Source: an uncultured Pseudomonadales bacterium (GTDB lineage: Bacteria > Pseudomonadota > Gammaproteobacteria > Pseudomonadales > Azotimanducaceae). From it: 64,000 nucleotides of DNA. Positions 44,658-53,544 of this stretch are shown here, piece after piece. A program made the translations under genes and the position numbers. Every line of letters starts with the position of its first letter. Positions within the stretch are counted from its first letter, which is position 1. The notes below the pieces were generated by a model, which was not told where the DNA came from, did no database searches, and saw only the letters and a program-made list of their open reading frames with translations. The stretch covers positions 17,171-81,170 of the forward strand of contig CALIKQ010000009.1 of assembly GCA_938017975.1 (NCBI GenBank), given 5' to 3'.

Positions 44658-46076
44658 TTATGCTAAAACAATTTCTCGGGTCACTGGCACGCTTCCCATA
44701 CTACCACTGGCACCCCATCCAGCAATAATCGCTGAGAACAGGCCAGCACTGCCTCCAGCGCGTACGATATTGAGTCCATCCGGTCTGAATTTACACAAAA
44801 TTCTATCGCTGAGCCCGACCGGAATTCCTTCAGAGATCCCTCCTGCACCCTGAATGAGCTCTTCTCCGGGAATCATCAAAAGCTCCAACAGCCTTGATTT
44901 CAATTCCTGCTTAGACCAGCCACCCTCCCTGAAGACACGTTCATGCTCGGGGGAAACGACCAGAAAGGCGTCAGAGCCCATCACCATTTTCGGATGACCA
45001 ATCACACGTAAACCGCTAGCAAATGAGCGACATAGAGACTCAGGTGTTCTTGATTTTTGATCGACTAGGCCCTGCATCCCATCTGCAGCAAAAACAGTCA
45101 CAGTTGATGTTTCTTTGGAGAATCCTCGCTCTATCGAAAGAGAATCCCAACACGAATTAACTTCATCCTCTGCGAAGCAAAAAGTGTACTTGCCCGGGTT
45201 GCCTAGGGCCGCTCGGTCGACACCTCCAGGTTTTCCGCCGCCGACATTCCGAATTAGAAGTTGCAAAGCTCTTCCAATAGTCGCGTTCGCACGATTGCCC
45301 TGCCCCAAAGCATTTCCACCAGAATTCATGCCAATCGAACGAGAAAGTGGACCATTGACGATCAATAAAGGACCCGAAAAATAGGTCGTCGCCAAGAGGC
45401 CGTGCATACAAAATTGATCTTCCAAGACCGCCTCGACCGCAGTGATTACGACGGGTAGATATTCCGGGAGACAACCCGCTAAAACAGCGTTAATTGCAAC
45501 TTTTTCTATCGTGCAGACCGCATAGTCGGGGGGCACGCGTCCGATCACCTCAGCCGGCTCACGATGAGTGCCTTCTAGCATTCTCATCACTCGCTCAGGC
45601 GTCGGTGGCACAACCGGCAGGCCGTCACTCCAACCTTGATCAAATCCAACCTCAAGCTCGTCAGCGTGATCAAAATTCAATCTCCTTGAGCGCAGCCGCT
45701 CAGGAGCAAATCGAGCCGCCAGCTCGGCCTGGCGGCCTGGATCATGCGTCATCGATCCACATCCCGGCCTAAACTTGGGCAAGTCTGTATCAAATTCAAT
45801 CCCTAGCAGTCCGGACCATGCTGTCTCGTCCCAGCCAAAGATTCTGGAGGACTCTTGGCCGTCACGCATCACAATCAGCGTCGGAACAATTTCAATATTC
45901 AGCTTAAAGCTCTGCTCTAAACTTTCATCGAAGGTGACCGGTACGTTAGCCGGAAAGGATGATGAATCCTGGCAGATCACCTCGAGCTTATGCGCCTTAG
46001 CAATCTGAGGAACTAGGGGTTCTATCATGAGGCAAGTCTCACAACCTTGCTTCATCACCAGTTTAAGCTCCGTCAT
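44658..46076 (-). CDS. Thioredoxin-like protein with large C-terminal domain, partner of the UGSC selenoprotein
   Basis: 472 residues. The N-terminal 90 or so look like a thioredoxin fold with the redox motif GCETC (Cys12, Cys15), EIVPTLIVMRDGQ and a cis-Pro context. The remaining 380 residues form a domain I cannot name, with GWSDGLPVVPPTPERV, VNGPLSRSIGMNSGGNALGQG and VRAGGSAGLFSAIIAGWGASGSMGS. Its ATG overlaps the kdsB stop (ATGA) and its own stop overlaps the ribosome site of the selenoprotein gene, so the three are translationally linked. A thiol/selenol relay with the UGSC protein is the natural inference. Confidence 0.7.
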   Translation of the reverse strand: MTELKLVMKQGCETCLMIEPLVPQIAKAHKLEVICQDSSSFPANVPVTFDESLEQSFKLNIEIVPTLIVMRDGQESSRIFGWDETAWSGLLGIEFDTDLPKFRPGCGSMTHDPGRQAELAARFAPERLRSRRLNFDHADELEVGFDQGWSDGLPVVPPTPERVMRMLEGTHREPAEVIGRVPPDYAVCTIEKVAINAVLAGCLPEYLPVVITAVEAVLEDQFCMHGLLATTYFSGPLLIVNGPLSRSIGMNSGGNALGQGNRANATIGRALQLLIRNVGGGKPGGVDRAALGNPGKYTFCFAEDEVNSCWDSLSIERGFSKETSTVTVFAADGMQGLVDQKSRTPESLCRSFASGLRVIGHPKMVMGSDAFLVVSPEHERVFREGGWSKQELKSRLLELLMIPGEELIQGAGGISEGIPVGLSDRILCKFRPDGLNIVRAGGSAGLFSAIIAGWGASGSMGSVPVTREIVLA

Positions 46077-46828
46077 TTATTCACTCCCTGAAAATTAAGC
46101 CTCGCCCGCTTTAAATCATCTGCGGTGTCAACGCCTGGTGGAACCTTTGAAGCAGCTTCTAGGACATGAATCGATCTTCCCCGCTGGAGCGCCCTAAGCT
46201 GTTCAAGTTTTTCTATATTCTCGAGCTCTCCAGTGGGCCAAGTGACAAACTCTTTCAGGAATTTAACGCGATAAGCGTACAGGCCAATGTGTCGAAGATA
46301 CGTTGAATTGTTTGAGGGGGTCAGCCCATCTCGATCAAAGGGAATAGTCGCGCGACTGAAGTACAGTGCCCTGCCACTTTTGGTAATGACTACTTTCACA
46401 CTATTGGGGTCGGATAGCGTTTCGCTGCTTTCAAATCTGCAAGCCAGCGTAGCCATATCAGCACCAGACGCCGCAAGCCCCTCGGCAACTTGATCGATAC
46501 ATTCCGGCGGCATCAAGGGCTCATCACCCTGCAAATTGACGACAATGGTTTCGGGATCCAAAGATAAAGACACTGCGGCTGCCGCCAGCCTATCCGTTCC
46601 AGATTGTAGCGAAGGTGAAGTCATCACTGTTTCGCAATTAGAGCGCTGCAGCACTTCAAAGACAGCCTCATGATCAGTTGCGACAATGGTGCTACTGGCT
46701 TTACTCTTTTGAGCTTGCTCGACGACTCGCTGGATCATTGGCTCGCCACAAATATCTGCGAGCGGTTTCCCAGGCAGGCGTTGACTATGCCATCGCGCAG
46801 GAATAATCACCACAAACGAAGTGGTCAC
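46073..46828 (-). CDS. kdsB: 3-deoxy-manno-octulosonate cytidylyltransferase KdsB
   Basis: Activates Kdo to CMP-Kdo for the LPS inner core. 251 residues with [17 protein letters not shown] (nucleotide-binding), [21 protein letters not shown] and [14 protein letters not shown] [14 protein letters not shown]. It starts with GTG overlapping the ycaR stop (GTGA) and ends overlapping the thioredoxin-like gene. Confidence 0.94.
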   Translation of the reverse strand: MTTSFVVIIPARWHSQRLPGKPLADICGEPMIQRVVEQAQKSKASSTIVATDHEAVFEVLQRSNCETVMTSPSLQSGTDRLAAAAVSLSLDPETIVVNLQGDEPLMPPECIDQVAEGLAASGADMATLACRFESSETLSDPNSVKVVITKSGRALYFSRATIPFDRDGLTPSNNSTYLRHIGLYAYRVKFLKEFVTWPTGELENIEKLEQLRALQRGRSIHVLEAASKVPPGVDTADDLKRARLNFQGVNK

Positions 46829-47037
46829 GCTTGGGAGTCTGCCTGATCTTCAACGACGACATTCTCTTGAGTCGAGCGTGCCTCACTTGGGAGCATGACA
46901 GGAATGTCATCGCGAACAGGGTAAGCAAGATGATCTCTTGGGCAAATCAACTCTTCATCGTGAGGCTGATAATCTAATGATCCTTTACAGATTGGGCAGA
47001 CTAAGATTTCAATTAAACGTTTGTTCAAAGCCATCAT
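46825..47037 (-). CDS. ycaR: Trm112/YcaR-family small zinc-ribbon protein
   Basis: 70-residue protein with [22 protein letters not shown], a later [20 protein letters not shown] and an acidic tail. The family shares the Trm112 fold; the YcaR function is not firmly known. It is usually found between lpxK and kdsB, as here. Confidence 0.9.
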   Translation of the reverse strand: MMALNKRLIEILVCPICKGSLDYQPHDEELICPRDHLAYPVRDDIPVMLPSEARSTQENVVVEDQADSQA

Positions 47038-47131
47038 TACCTCTTAAATCCAATTGCCAGATTGCTTCAATTAAAGCACACATACGGTGTGTTCGTCTTT
47101 GCCGCTCCGCGCGCATCGTCGCACCCCTCGA

Positions 47132-50014
47132 CTAGTCAGAGCCTAGTCGAGAAACCATCGCAGCCTCTATTTTCTCAAGCAATTGCCCGGGCAAATCAAC
47201 CCGGACCTTAAGGACATAAATTGGGACACGAATCATCGAAAAATCGAGTCTTTTGCATCGATGAAAGTCCTTGTCTGTAATTACAATAGGCAACTCGTCT
47301 CCAAACTGGAGGTCATCGTCGCTCAAGGGTGCATGATCAGGCCATGGATGTTCTAAAACCTCCGCCCCTAAAGCTGTTAACGTCTCAAAAAAACGCTTAG
47401 GATTTCCGATACCTGCAACTGCTCGCACCTTTTGTTTTGATAGTCGACTGAGCTCGACTGGCTGATGGCTCCTCGCATCAATCATCCTCTCTGGAATCAT
47501 GGAAATTGAAAACGCCTCTGGTGGCGCAACACCCCATTGATCAACGCCATTGACCAAAACGACATCTACCTCGCGCAAACGCGTTACCGGCTCGCGTAAA
47601 GGGCCCGCTGGCAGCAAAAGACCGTTGCCAATCCCTCTTGCGCCATCGATGACAGCGACCTCAAAATCTCGTCGAAGCTGATAATGCTGCAGACCATCGT
47701 CGCTCAAAATAATGTCACAGTCGGTGTTATCGACTAAATATTTAGCAGCGAGATTGCGGTCTCGACAGCAAACAACCGGAGCACCCGTTTCACCGACCAT
47801 CATCAGCGGCTCATCACCTGATAGGGCTGGATCAGACCCCAGTTCTACTAACAATGGAGATTGATTTTCACCGCCGTACCCCCGAGAGATGATACCTGGT
47901 CGTCGTCCCTGCCCCGATAACCATTTTGTTAGCGCAATAACCACAGGTGTCTTACCAGTACCGCCAGCCGTAATATTGCCCACCACAAGCACTGGAACTG
48001 GGCATTGATATCTCGAAGCGTCCGTTAAGGAGCGCCGGCGCCTAAAATCGCTGATGCGCCCAAAAAGCCAGCTGAGTGGTCTTAATAGCTGCATCCATCG
48101 TGAGGCTTTGTCATACCAGAGTGATGGAATGACTAAAAGAGACCTACTTAAGGACCCTTGTGCAGGCACCTGAGACGAACCCGCGTCTGGAGTTGACGCC
48201 GATGACTGTGGTAACGGGTCAACACTTGTTTGAGGCGACCGATAGAATTCAGCGTAGCGTTCGCCCAGAGCCAGCAAACTTTCATGTGTCCCCTGCTCTT
48301 TTATCTCACCATCATCTAACACAAGTATACGGTCTGCCTTCTCAATCGTGCTTAGGCGGTGCGCAATGACTATCGTCGTCCGGCCTTGGACAACTCTGTC
48401 AAGCGCGGCTTGGATCGCGCGCTCTGATTCCGCGTCAAGGGCTGAGGTTGCTTCGTCAAGAATCAGAACCGGCGCATCTTTCAGCAATGCCCGTGCGATC
48501 GCGATCCGTTGCCGCTGCCCGCCAGAGAGCAGCACGCCATTATCACCCACTTCTGTCAATCGCCCTCGCTCAAAACCTTCAATAAAATCGTGTGCCTGAG
48601 CATCCCTAATGGCTCGCTCAATTTCTTGATCCGATTTTTGACTGAGACTCCCGTAAGCAACGTTGCGTTCTATCGTGTCGTTAAACAATGTAATTGTTTG
48701 GCTTACGATCGCCATATGCGATCTCAGATTAGCCCGACTATAATTCTTAATCGACATGCCATCTAAAAGGATTTCTCCCGAGGTTGCTTCATAAAACCGA
48801 GGGATTAAGGCCGCTAACGTCGATTTTCCACCACCACTTGGTCCGACCAGCGCGACAGTCTCCCCGGCTTTAGCAATAAAAGAAATATTCTTGAGTACAG
48901 CGCCCTCTGCACCCGCATAGCCAAAAGATACATCTCGAAACTCGACCTCTCCGGCCACCCGATCCACAGTCCAATTGCCATTATCCGTCTCTATTGGCTC
49001 ATCGATAACAGCGAACAAATCGGACGCAGCAGCGATTCCTTTTTGCACAATCGCAATAATATCGGTGAGCTGCCGGATTGGTTTCGCAATCAATCCACCT
49101 GTGGTAATGAAGGCGACCACGTCACCCGTGGACATCGAACCCCTTATCGAAGGTTCCAACAACAACCAAACTAATCCAGCAAGCACAACAGAAACAATTA
49201 CCTGAATGACTGGCGTCGCTATTGCTGAAGTCATGACCATCTTCATCGACTGATTGCGGTTGAATTCACTGACCTTTTGAAATCGAGTGCGCTCGTAGTC
49301 TTCCCCAGAAAACGTCCGTACTTCGCGATATCCCTGGACCGCCTCAGAGGCTACTTGCGTGACATCGCCCACGGAGTTTTGGATTCGCTCACTGATGCGC
49401 CTAAATCTGCGGCCCGCTAGGCGCGCCAAGAGACCAATAACAGGCGCTGCAATCAAAAACAGCAATGTCAGTCGCCAGTTGAGATACAACAAGAAACCTA
49501 GGTACCCGATCACTGTTAAACCTTCGCGAAATAAGATTTTCACAGCATCTGTGGCCGCACCTGTGACTTGGGTCACATGGTAAGTGAGCTTGGCCACTAA
49601 ATGGCCAAAAGGATGGCTGTCGAAAAAACTGCTCGGTAAATTGAGGAATCGCTCGAACAATTCAATTCGTAATTGATACACCATACTGTTGGCTGCAAAT
49701 TGCAGAAAATAATTACCAACAAAGGTCCCGATTCCTCGAACAATCACAATACCGATGATCGCAAAAGGCACAAACCACTGGTTGTTTATCGAGCTAATAT
49801 CGAAGTGCTCTCGAAGAAAGTTGCTCAACCAAGTGACTTGCGGCTGGCTTGAGTCTTGAAGCGAATCAACCAAATAAGCAACCAGTTGAACCACGCTGAC
49901 ATTGGCAAACGAATAGACCGCAAACCCAAACAAGCTTAAAAAAAATGCTGCCCAGGGTGTGTAACCCAGTAAGCGTCGATAAACCCAAACATCATTGGCT
50001 GAGGTCTGCTTCAC
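47132..50014 (-). CDS. MsbA-LpxK fusion: lipid A flippase and lipid A 4'-kinase in one chain
   Basis: 960 residues in one uninterrupted frame. Residues 1-592 are MsbA: six membrane helices, then the ABC domain with Walker A GPSGGGKST (391-399), signature LSGGQRQR (497-504), Walker B VLILDEATSALD and switch AHR. Residues 593-621 are a Ser/Pro/Gln-rich linker. Residues 622-960 are LpxK: the PLSWLFGRISDFRR membrane-associated start, VVGNITAGGTGKTP (677-690), SRGYGG and LSDDGLQHYQL. MsbA flips core-lipid A; LpxK phosphorylates the lipid A disaccharide. Start is GTG, overlapping the exbD stop. Fusion of neighbouring genes is well supported by the linker; a sequencing indel is less likely. Confidence 0.92.
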   Translation of the reverse strand: MKQTSANDVWVYRRLLGYTPWAAFFLSLFGFAVYSFANVSVVQLVAYLVDSLQDSSQPQVTWLSNFLREHFDISSINNQWFVPFAIIGIVIVRGIGTFVGNYFLQFAANSMVYQLRIELFERFLNLPSSFFDSHPFGHLVAKLTYHVTQVTGAATDAVKILFREGLTVIGYLGFLLYLNWRLTLLFLIAAPVIGLLARLAGRRFRRISERIQNSVGDVTQVASEAVQGYREVRTFSGEDYERTRFQKVSEFNRNQSMKMVMTSAIATPVIQVIVSVVLAGLVWLLLEPSIRGSMSTGDVVAFITTGGLIAKPIRQLTDIIAIVQKGIAAASDLFAVIDEPIETDNGNWTVDRVAGEVEFRDVSFGYAGAEGAVLKNISFIAKAGETVALVGPSGGGKSTLAALIPRFYEATSGEILLDGMSIKNYSRANLRSHMAIVSQTITLFNDTIERNVAYGSLSQKSDQEIERAIRDAQAHDFIEGFERGRLTEVGDNGVLLSGGQRQRIAIARALLKDAPVLILDEATSALDAESERAIQAALDRVVQGRTTIVIAHRLSTIEKADRILVLDDGEIKEQGTHESLLALGERYAEFYRSPQTSVDPLPQSSASTPDAGSSQVPAQGSLSRSLLVIPSLWYDKASRWMQLLRPLSWLFGRISDFRRRRSLTDASRYQCPVPVLVVGNITAGGTGKTPVVIALTKWLSGQGRRPGIISRGYGGENQSPLLVELGSDPALSGDEPLMMVGETGAPVVCCRDRNLAAKYLVDNTDCDIILSDDGLQHYQLRRDFEVAVIDGARGIGNGLLLPAGPLREPVTRLREVDVVLVNGVDQWGVAPPEAFSISMIPERMIDARSHQPVELSRLSKQKVRAVAGIGNPKRFFETLTALGAEVLEHPWPDHAPLSDDDLQFGDELPIVITDKDFHRCKRLDFSMIRVPIYVLKVRVDLPGQLLEKIEAAMVSRLGSD

Positions 50015-50442
50015 AATGCTCGCCCTTGATCGGTTCTCAATGACTGCGTTCTGATCTGAACATTTGTGATTTCGGCTCTGGCCAAGATATCCAACACAGT
50101 AACCACGCTATGATGCGGTGTGTTGGCGTCAGCCATTAAGACGACCTCTTCGGGGCTTACGCCTTTGATCGCATTGAGTATGCCTGCCTCAATTGACGCA
50201 GAGTCGTTCTTAAGCAGTACTTGATCATTAATGGCATGAGTTCGGTCTCGAGATATGACGATCACCATAGGGTCATTTGCGAGAGCAGCGGTCGAAGAGG
50301 CCTCTGGCAATTCGACACTGAGCTGCGTTTCCATCCGGAACGAGGTCGAAACCATAAAAAAAATAAGCAATAAAAAAACAACGTCAATGAGTGGCGTTAA
50401 ATTAATTTCTAATGGATCAGATCGTCGCTGAACAAATCGCAT
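50011..50442 (-). CDS. exbD: ExbD/TolR-family biopolymer transport protein
   Basis: 143-residue inner-membrane protein with one N-terminal helix (about 14-35) and a periplasmic domain. Short cytoplasmic start MRFVQRRSDPLEINLTPLIDVVFLLLIFF shows the channel Asp in PLIDVVFLLL. It works with ExbB as a proton-driven stator. Positioned before msbA/lpxK as in many Gammaproteobacteria. Confidence 0.9.
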   Translation of the reverse strand: MRFVQRRSDPLEINLTPLIDVVFLLLIFFMVSTSFRMETQLSVELPEASSTAALANDPMVIVISRDRTHAINDQVLLKNDSASIEAGILNAIKGVSPEEVVLMADANTPHHSVVTVLDILARAEITNVQIRTQSLRTDQGRAL

Positions 50443-50444
50443 GA

Positions 50445-51071
50445 TTAACGGCGCTGAGACAAGATTGGCGGGGATGCAGTAAAGACATGCTCAATTAACC
50501 TTTGAGCATCCTGTTGCATATCAACCGCAAGCTCATCAATCCGACGAGTCAGAAAACGATGCGCAAATAAACACGGAATTGCGACGCTGAGCCCCGCTGC
50601 GGTGGTGATAAGCGCTTCGGATATCCCACCAGCTAAAACCGCCGCATTGCCGGCGCCAGCAAGCTGAATCGCACTAAAAACTTTAATCATCCCAATGACT
50701 GTTCCAAGCAGCCCTAGCAAGGGCGCAATAGCGGCTAAGGTACCCAAAGTTGACAGATATCGCTCAAGGTCATGAACGACCTGAACGCCAGTGGTCTCAA
50801 TACTTCGAAGCATCGGATCCCTGCCTTGATCCCTCTGAGCAAGGCCAGCTGCAAATATTTGACCTAAGGGCGAGTTGAGTTGGAGTGCGCTGAGCGATTG
50901 ATCAGTGAAATCATGATTCAAATCGCTAACCACCTTTGACAACAACAACCGAGGCGCGACTGCTTCGCGCCTAAGACTCCAAAGTCGCTCGATGCAGATC
51001 CCTACAGCCACGATCGAGCAGAGTAGAATCGGAACCATCAACCAGCCACCGGATTTCAACAATTCAAGCAC
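50445..51071 (-). CDS. exbB: ExbB/TolQ/MotA-family proton channel protein
   Basis: 208 residues with three hydrophobic segments (about 9-26, 106-130 and 145-170). It has the family sequence LATLAAIAPLLGLLGTVIGMIKVFSAI-like TLGTLAAIAPLLGLLGTV and GGISEALITTAAGLSVAIPCL. It starts with GTG two bases-linked to exbD, and is the first gene of the exbB-exbD-msbA::lpxK-ycaR-kdsB-thioredoxin-UGSC run. No tonB is in the window. Confidence 0.9.
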   Translation of the reverse strand: MLELLKSGGWLMVPILLCSIVAVGICIERLWSLRREAVAPRLLLSKVVSDLNHDFTDQSLSALQLNSPLGQIFAAGLAQRDQGRDPMLRSIETTGVQVVHDLERYLSTLGTLAAIAPLLGLLGTVIGMIKVFSAIQLAGAGNAAVLAGGISEALITTAAGLSVAIPCLFAHRFLTRRIDELAVDMQQDAQRLIEHVFTASPPILSQRR

Positions 51072-51144
51072 GCACCACTCCCCAGAAATCTCCGTCAGAC
51101 TTTAGCACAAAGCCTAATGATTCTTAGCAGGTCTCACGGTTGGT

Positions 51145-52362
51145 TTAGGCAACGATCTTCGCATCATAAAGCCGACCAATGTGCGCCGTACTCAACCCAA
51201 GATCCTCTGCCAATATCTCCTCGGTATGTTGGCCTAGCACCGGCGCCGTGAGCGCACCTAAATTTGACACTTCAGAGAAGCGGATTGGACTGCTCGGCGC
51301 GAGATATTCGCCGATGCCGGGTTGACTGACAAGCTCAAAGAGGGGGTTACTGACGGAGCAATCTGGATCCTCATGAACCATCTCCATAAAAGACCGATAA
51401 GGTCCATAGCAGACACCCGCATCGACTAAAGCAGCCTCGATATCAGCCGCATTCCTGGATGCAAACCATGGCTGTATAAGTTTCTCTATGCGCTCCCGAT
51501 GAACGAATCGTGCACCCTCTTCTTCAAGGGCAATACCTTCCTTGTTTGCGAGCTCGGCAATGGCCACAGCAGTGTCGGTCGCTTCAACGATCGAACGCCA
51601 TTGACGCCCGGTCAACCCAACGAGCATAAAACGCTTTCCATCCTGGGAGACAAAATCTTTACCAAACGCACCGTAAAGAAAATTACCACTGCGCGCTCGA
51701 TCCACATCGTTAACCATCACTTCCGCAATGTTGCCCAAATGCCCTGCCGTTGCCAGAGCCACGTCTTTGAGGGCAATTTCCACGAGTTGACCCTGACCGG
51801 TCAGGCGTCTGTGCCGCTCGGCGGCCAAAAGCGCAGTTGCAGCCATTTGTCCAGTTATATTGTCCCATGCCGGAAGTAAATGATTTGTGGGTGCAGATTG
51901 ATCCTCAGCGCCTGTTGCATTTGCAAACCCGACAGCACAATTGACGGTGTAATCAACCGCTGAGCCGCCCTGTCTGTCGCCCAGAATATTAATGTAGACG
52001 AGGTCTTGGCGGTGGGATTTGAGATTTTCAAACGAAAGCCAGCCTTTTGCGGGAAAGTTGGTCAAGAACAGTCCCGCATCTGGCCCTGGTCTTGCGATCA
52101 GGTTTTGAAGGAGTTCCTGTGCTTCCTTGTGCCGGATATCAATTTGAATCGAGCGTTTACCTTTATTCATACCAGCCCAAAATAAGCTATGGCCTTCTTT
52201 TGTAATTGGCCAACGATGATAATCTAGACCACCACCAATGGGATCAAAACGAATAACATCGGCGCCCAACTGAGCCAGTGTCATGCCACCAAGTGGTGCA
52301 GCAATAAAAGCGCTACCTTCGACGACTTTCATTCCCGAGAGGATGCCAAGCGTTGTATTCAT
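51145..52362 (-). CDS. Family III CoA-transferase (CaiB/BaiF; mesaconyl-CoA transferase-like)
   Basis: 405 residues from the ATG at 52362. N-terminal GMKVVEGSAFIAAPLGGMTLAQLGADVIRFDP is the class III CoA-transferase start, and Asp167 in PAWDNITGQMAA is the likely active-site aspartate. Length and the PAWD context resemble mesaconyl-CoA C1-C4 transferase of the 3-hydroxypropionate bicycle. The upstream gene for a mesaconyl-CoA hydratase-like protein supports that reading, but other short-chain acids are possible. An upstream in-frame extension to 52491 shows no family sequence. Confidence 0.75.
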   Translation of the reverse strand: MNTTLGILSGMKVVEGSAFIAAPLGGMTLAQLGADVIRFDPIGGGLDYHRWPITKEGHSLFWAGMNKGKRSIQIDIRHKEAQELLQNLIARPGPDAGLFLTNFPAKGWLSFENLKSHRQDLVYINILGDRQGGSAVDYTVNCAVGFANATGAEDQSAPTNHLLPAWDNITGQMAATALLAAERHRRLTGQGQLVEIALKDVALATAGHLGNIAEVMVNDVDRARSGNFLYGAFGKDFVSQDGKRFMLVGLTGRQWRSIVEATDTAVAIAELANKEGIALEEEGARFVHRERIEKLIQPWFASRNAADIEAALVDAGVCYGPYRSFMEMVHEDPDCSVSNPLFELVSQPGIGEYLAPSSPIRFSEVSNLGALTAPVLGQHTEEILAEDLGLSTAHIGRLYDAKIVA

Positions 52363-52503
52363 AGAATCGCTGCCTTTTTTGATCGTTGATTTCTTATTAT
52401 CTGGCTGGCGCGTGAATGACCAACGTGCAGGTTCGACATGACGGCTCCTATCCTCGGGAGCATGAAACTGCGAGCTGCCAGCCAACCACAAGGCGCGAAG
52501 TCA

Positions 52504-53544
52504 TTACCCCGGTAACAACACAGCGAGGGACCAAGCGAGGACCTTGGAACTTTCAACTTGGGAGGGAGCCTCGGGACCTCGTTCAGCGAACACCTCGACT
52601 GAAAGTTTTGCAACTTGGGCTCCCATCACTGTATTGACCTCATCGACCTTAATACTTGTTTTTAGGATGTCTTCCTCAAAGACCGGGCCAACATGATCAC
52701 ATCGATACCATGCAAGGATCTGCAACAAATGAGGCAACGCTAAGGTAAGATGTTTAGAGGCAACCGCGATGGTATGGCCCCCATAGACCAAACGCTTGCC
52801 ATAGACGCTGCGGGAGGCATCCGTATGCGTCATCGCTAAGTTCAGCGTCATCCGAACCAGCTCAGGGGCTGATGTAACCGTATCGGCCGCTTCAACCATC
52901 AAGTGGTCGCCCGCCAGCAATCTCGCTTCCAAGGCATGAGGATAGCGCGCGGTATAGGCTGAAAAATCCCACGCAGGAAGATTTCGCTCAATGTCCGCAT
53001 CGAGCAAAATCTCCGGCATAACTGAAAAATCATCACAATGTCCCGTATCGGCATCAGGGTCGCGGCAGGGAATCATTGGGCAGCGCCAGAAATGTAAAAC
53101 CGTTTGTTGATCCTGATTGAGAACATGAATCTCAAGGCCAACCATTCCTGAAGCAGCTCGACCCTTTTTGATCGTGTTTTGCTTGAGCGCCACAACTTTA
53201 GTGCTCGTTGTGAGCGTGTCCCCAATGAAAACTGGCGCCTTAAAATGCAGGCCTCGATAGAACAAATTACCCAAAACCCGCTGGCTAGGAATTGTACTTT
53301 GACCAATCGCAATATTGCAGACCAATGCGGCGTTCGCCAAAAGTTGTGGCCGGCCCGTGACCGCTTGAGTGAGCGGTAAATCGATGGCGAGTCGACTTCG
53401 GTCACCAAAGAGGCTCTGATGCCATGCCGCCATCCCGTCCGTAATTGTGACAGACGGAACATCTGAAAAATCCTGCCCAATATAAAAATCTTCAAAATAA
53501 GGCGCTGAAATCACTGAGAGCATCCTCTCGTGGACACCGGCCAC
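52504..53544 (-). CDS. MaoC-type double hot-dog hydratase (mesaconyl-CoA hydratase-like)
   Basis: 346 residues, tandem hot-dog folds as in mesaconyl-CoA hydratase / beta-methylmalyl-CoA dehydratase. It has APYFEDFYIGQDF at the N terminus, LHFKAPVFIGDTLTTSTKVV in the first half, and YGKRLVYGGHTIAVASKHLTL with GPVFEEDILKTSIKV in the second. Two starts are possible, GTG at 53544 or ATG at 53523; both overlap the upstream DSD1-type gene. Likely acts on C4/C5 dicarboxyl-CoA esters; the exact substrate is inferred. Confidence 0.72.
   Translation of the reverse strand: MAGVHERMLSVISAPYFEDFYIGQDFSDVPSVTITDGMAAWHQSLFGDRSRLAIDLPLTQAVTGRPQLLANAALVCNIAIGQSTIPSQRVLGNLFYRGLHFKAPVFIGDTLTTSTKVVALKQNTIKKGRAASGMVGLEIHVLNQDQQTVLHFWRCPMIPCRDPDADTGHCDDFSVMPEILLDADIERNLPAWDFSAYTARYPHALEARLLAGDHLMVEAADTVTSAPELVRMTLNLAMTHTDASRSVYGKRLVYGGHTIAVASKHLTLALPHLLQILAWYRCDHVGPVFEEDILKTSIKVDEVNTVMGAQVAKLSVEVFAERGPEAPSQVESSKVLAWSLAVLLPG

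Noticed and set aside
47132..50014. Frameshift artefact joining msbA and lpxK
   Set aside because: Both domains are complete and are joined in frame by a Ser/Pro/Gln-rich linker of about 29 residues with no remnant stop or start; a fusion is the simpler reading, although reads should be checked.
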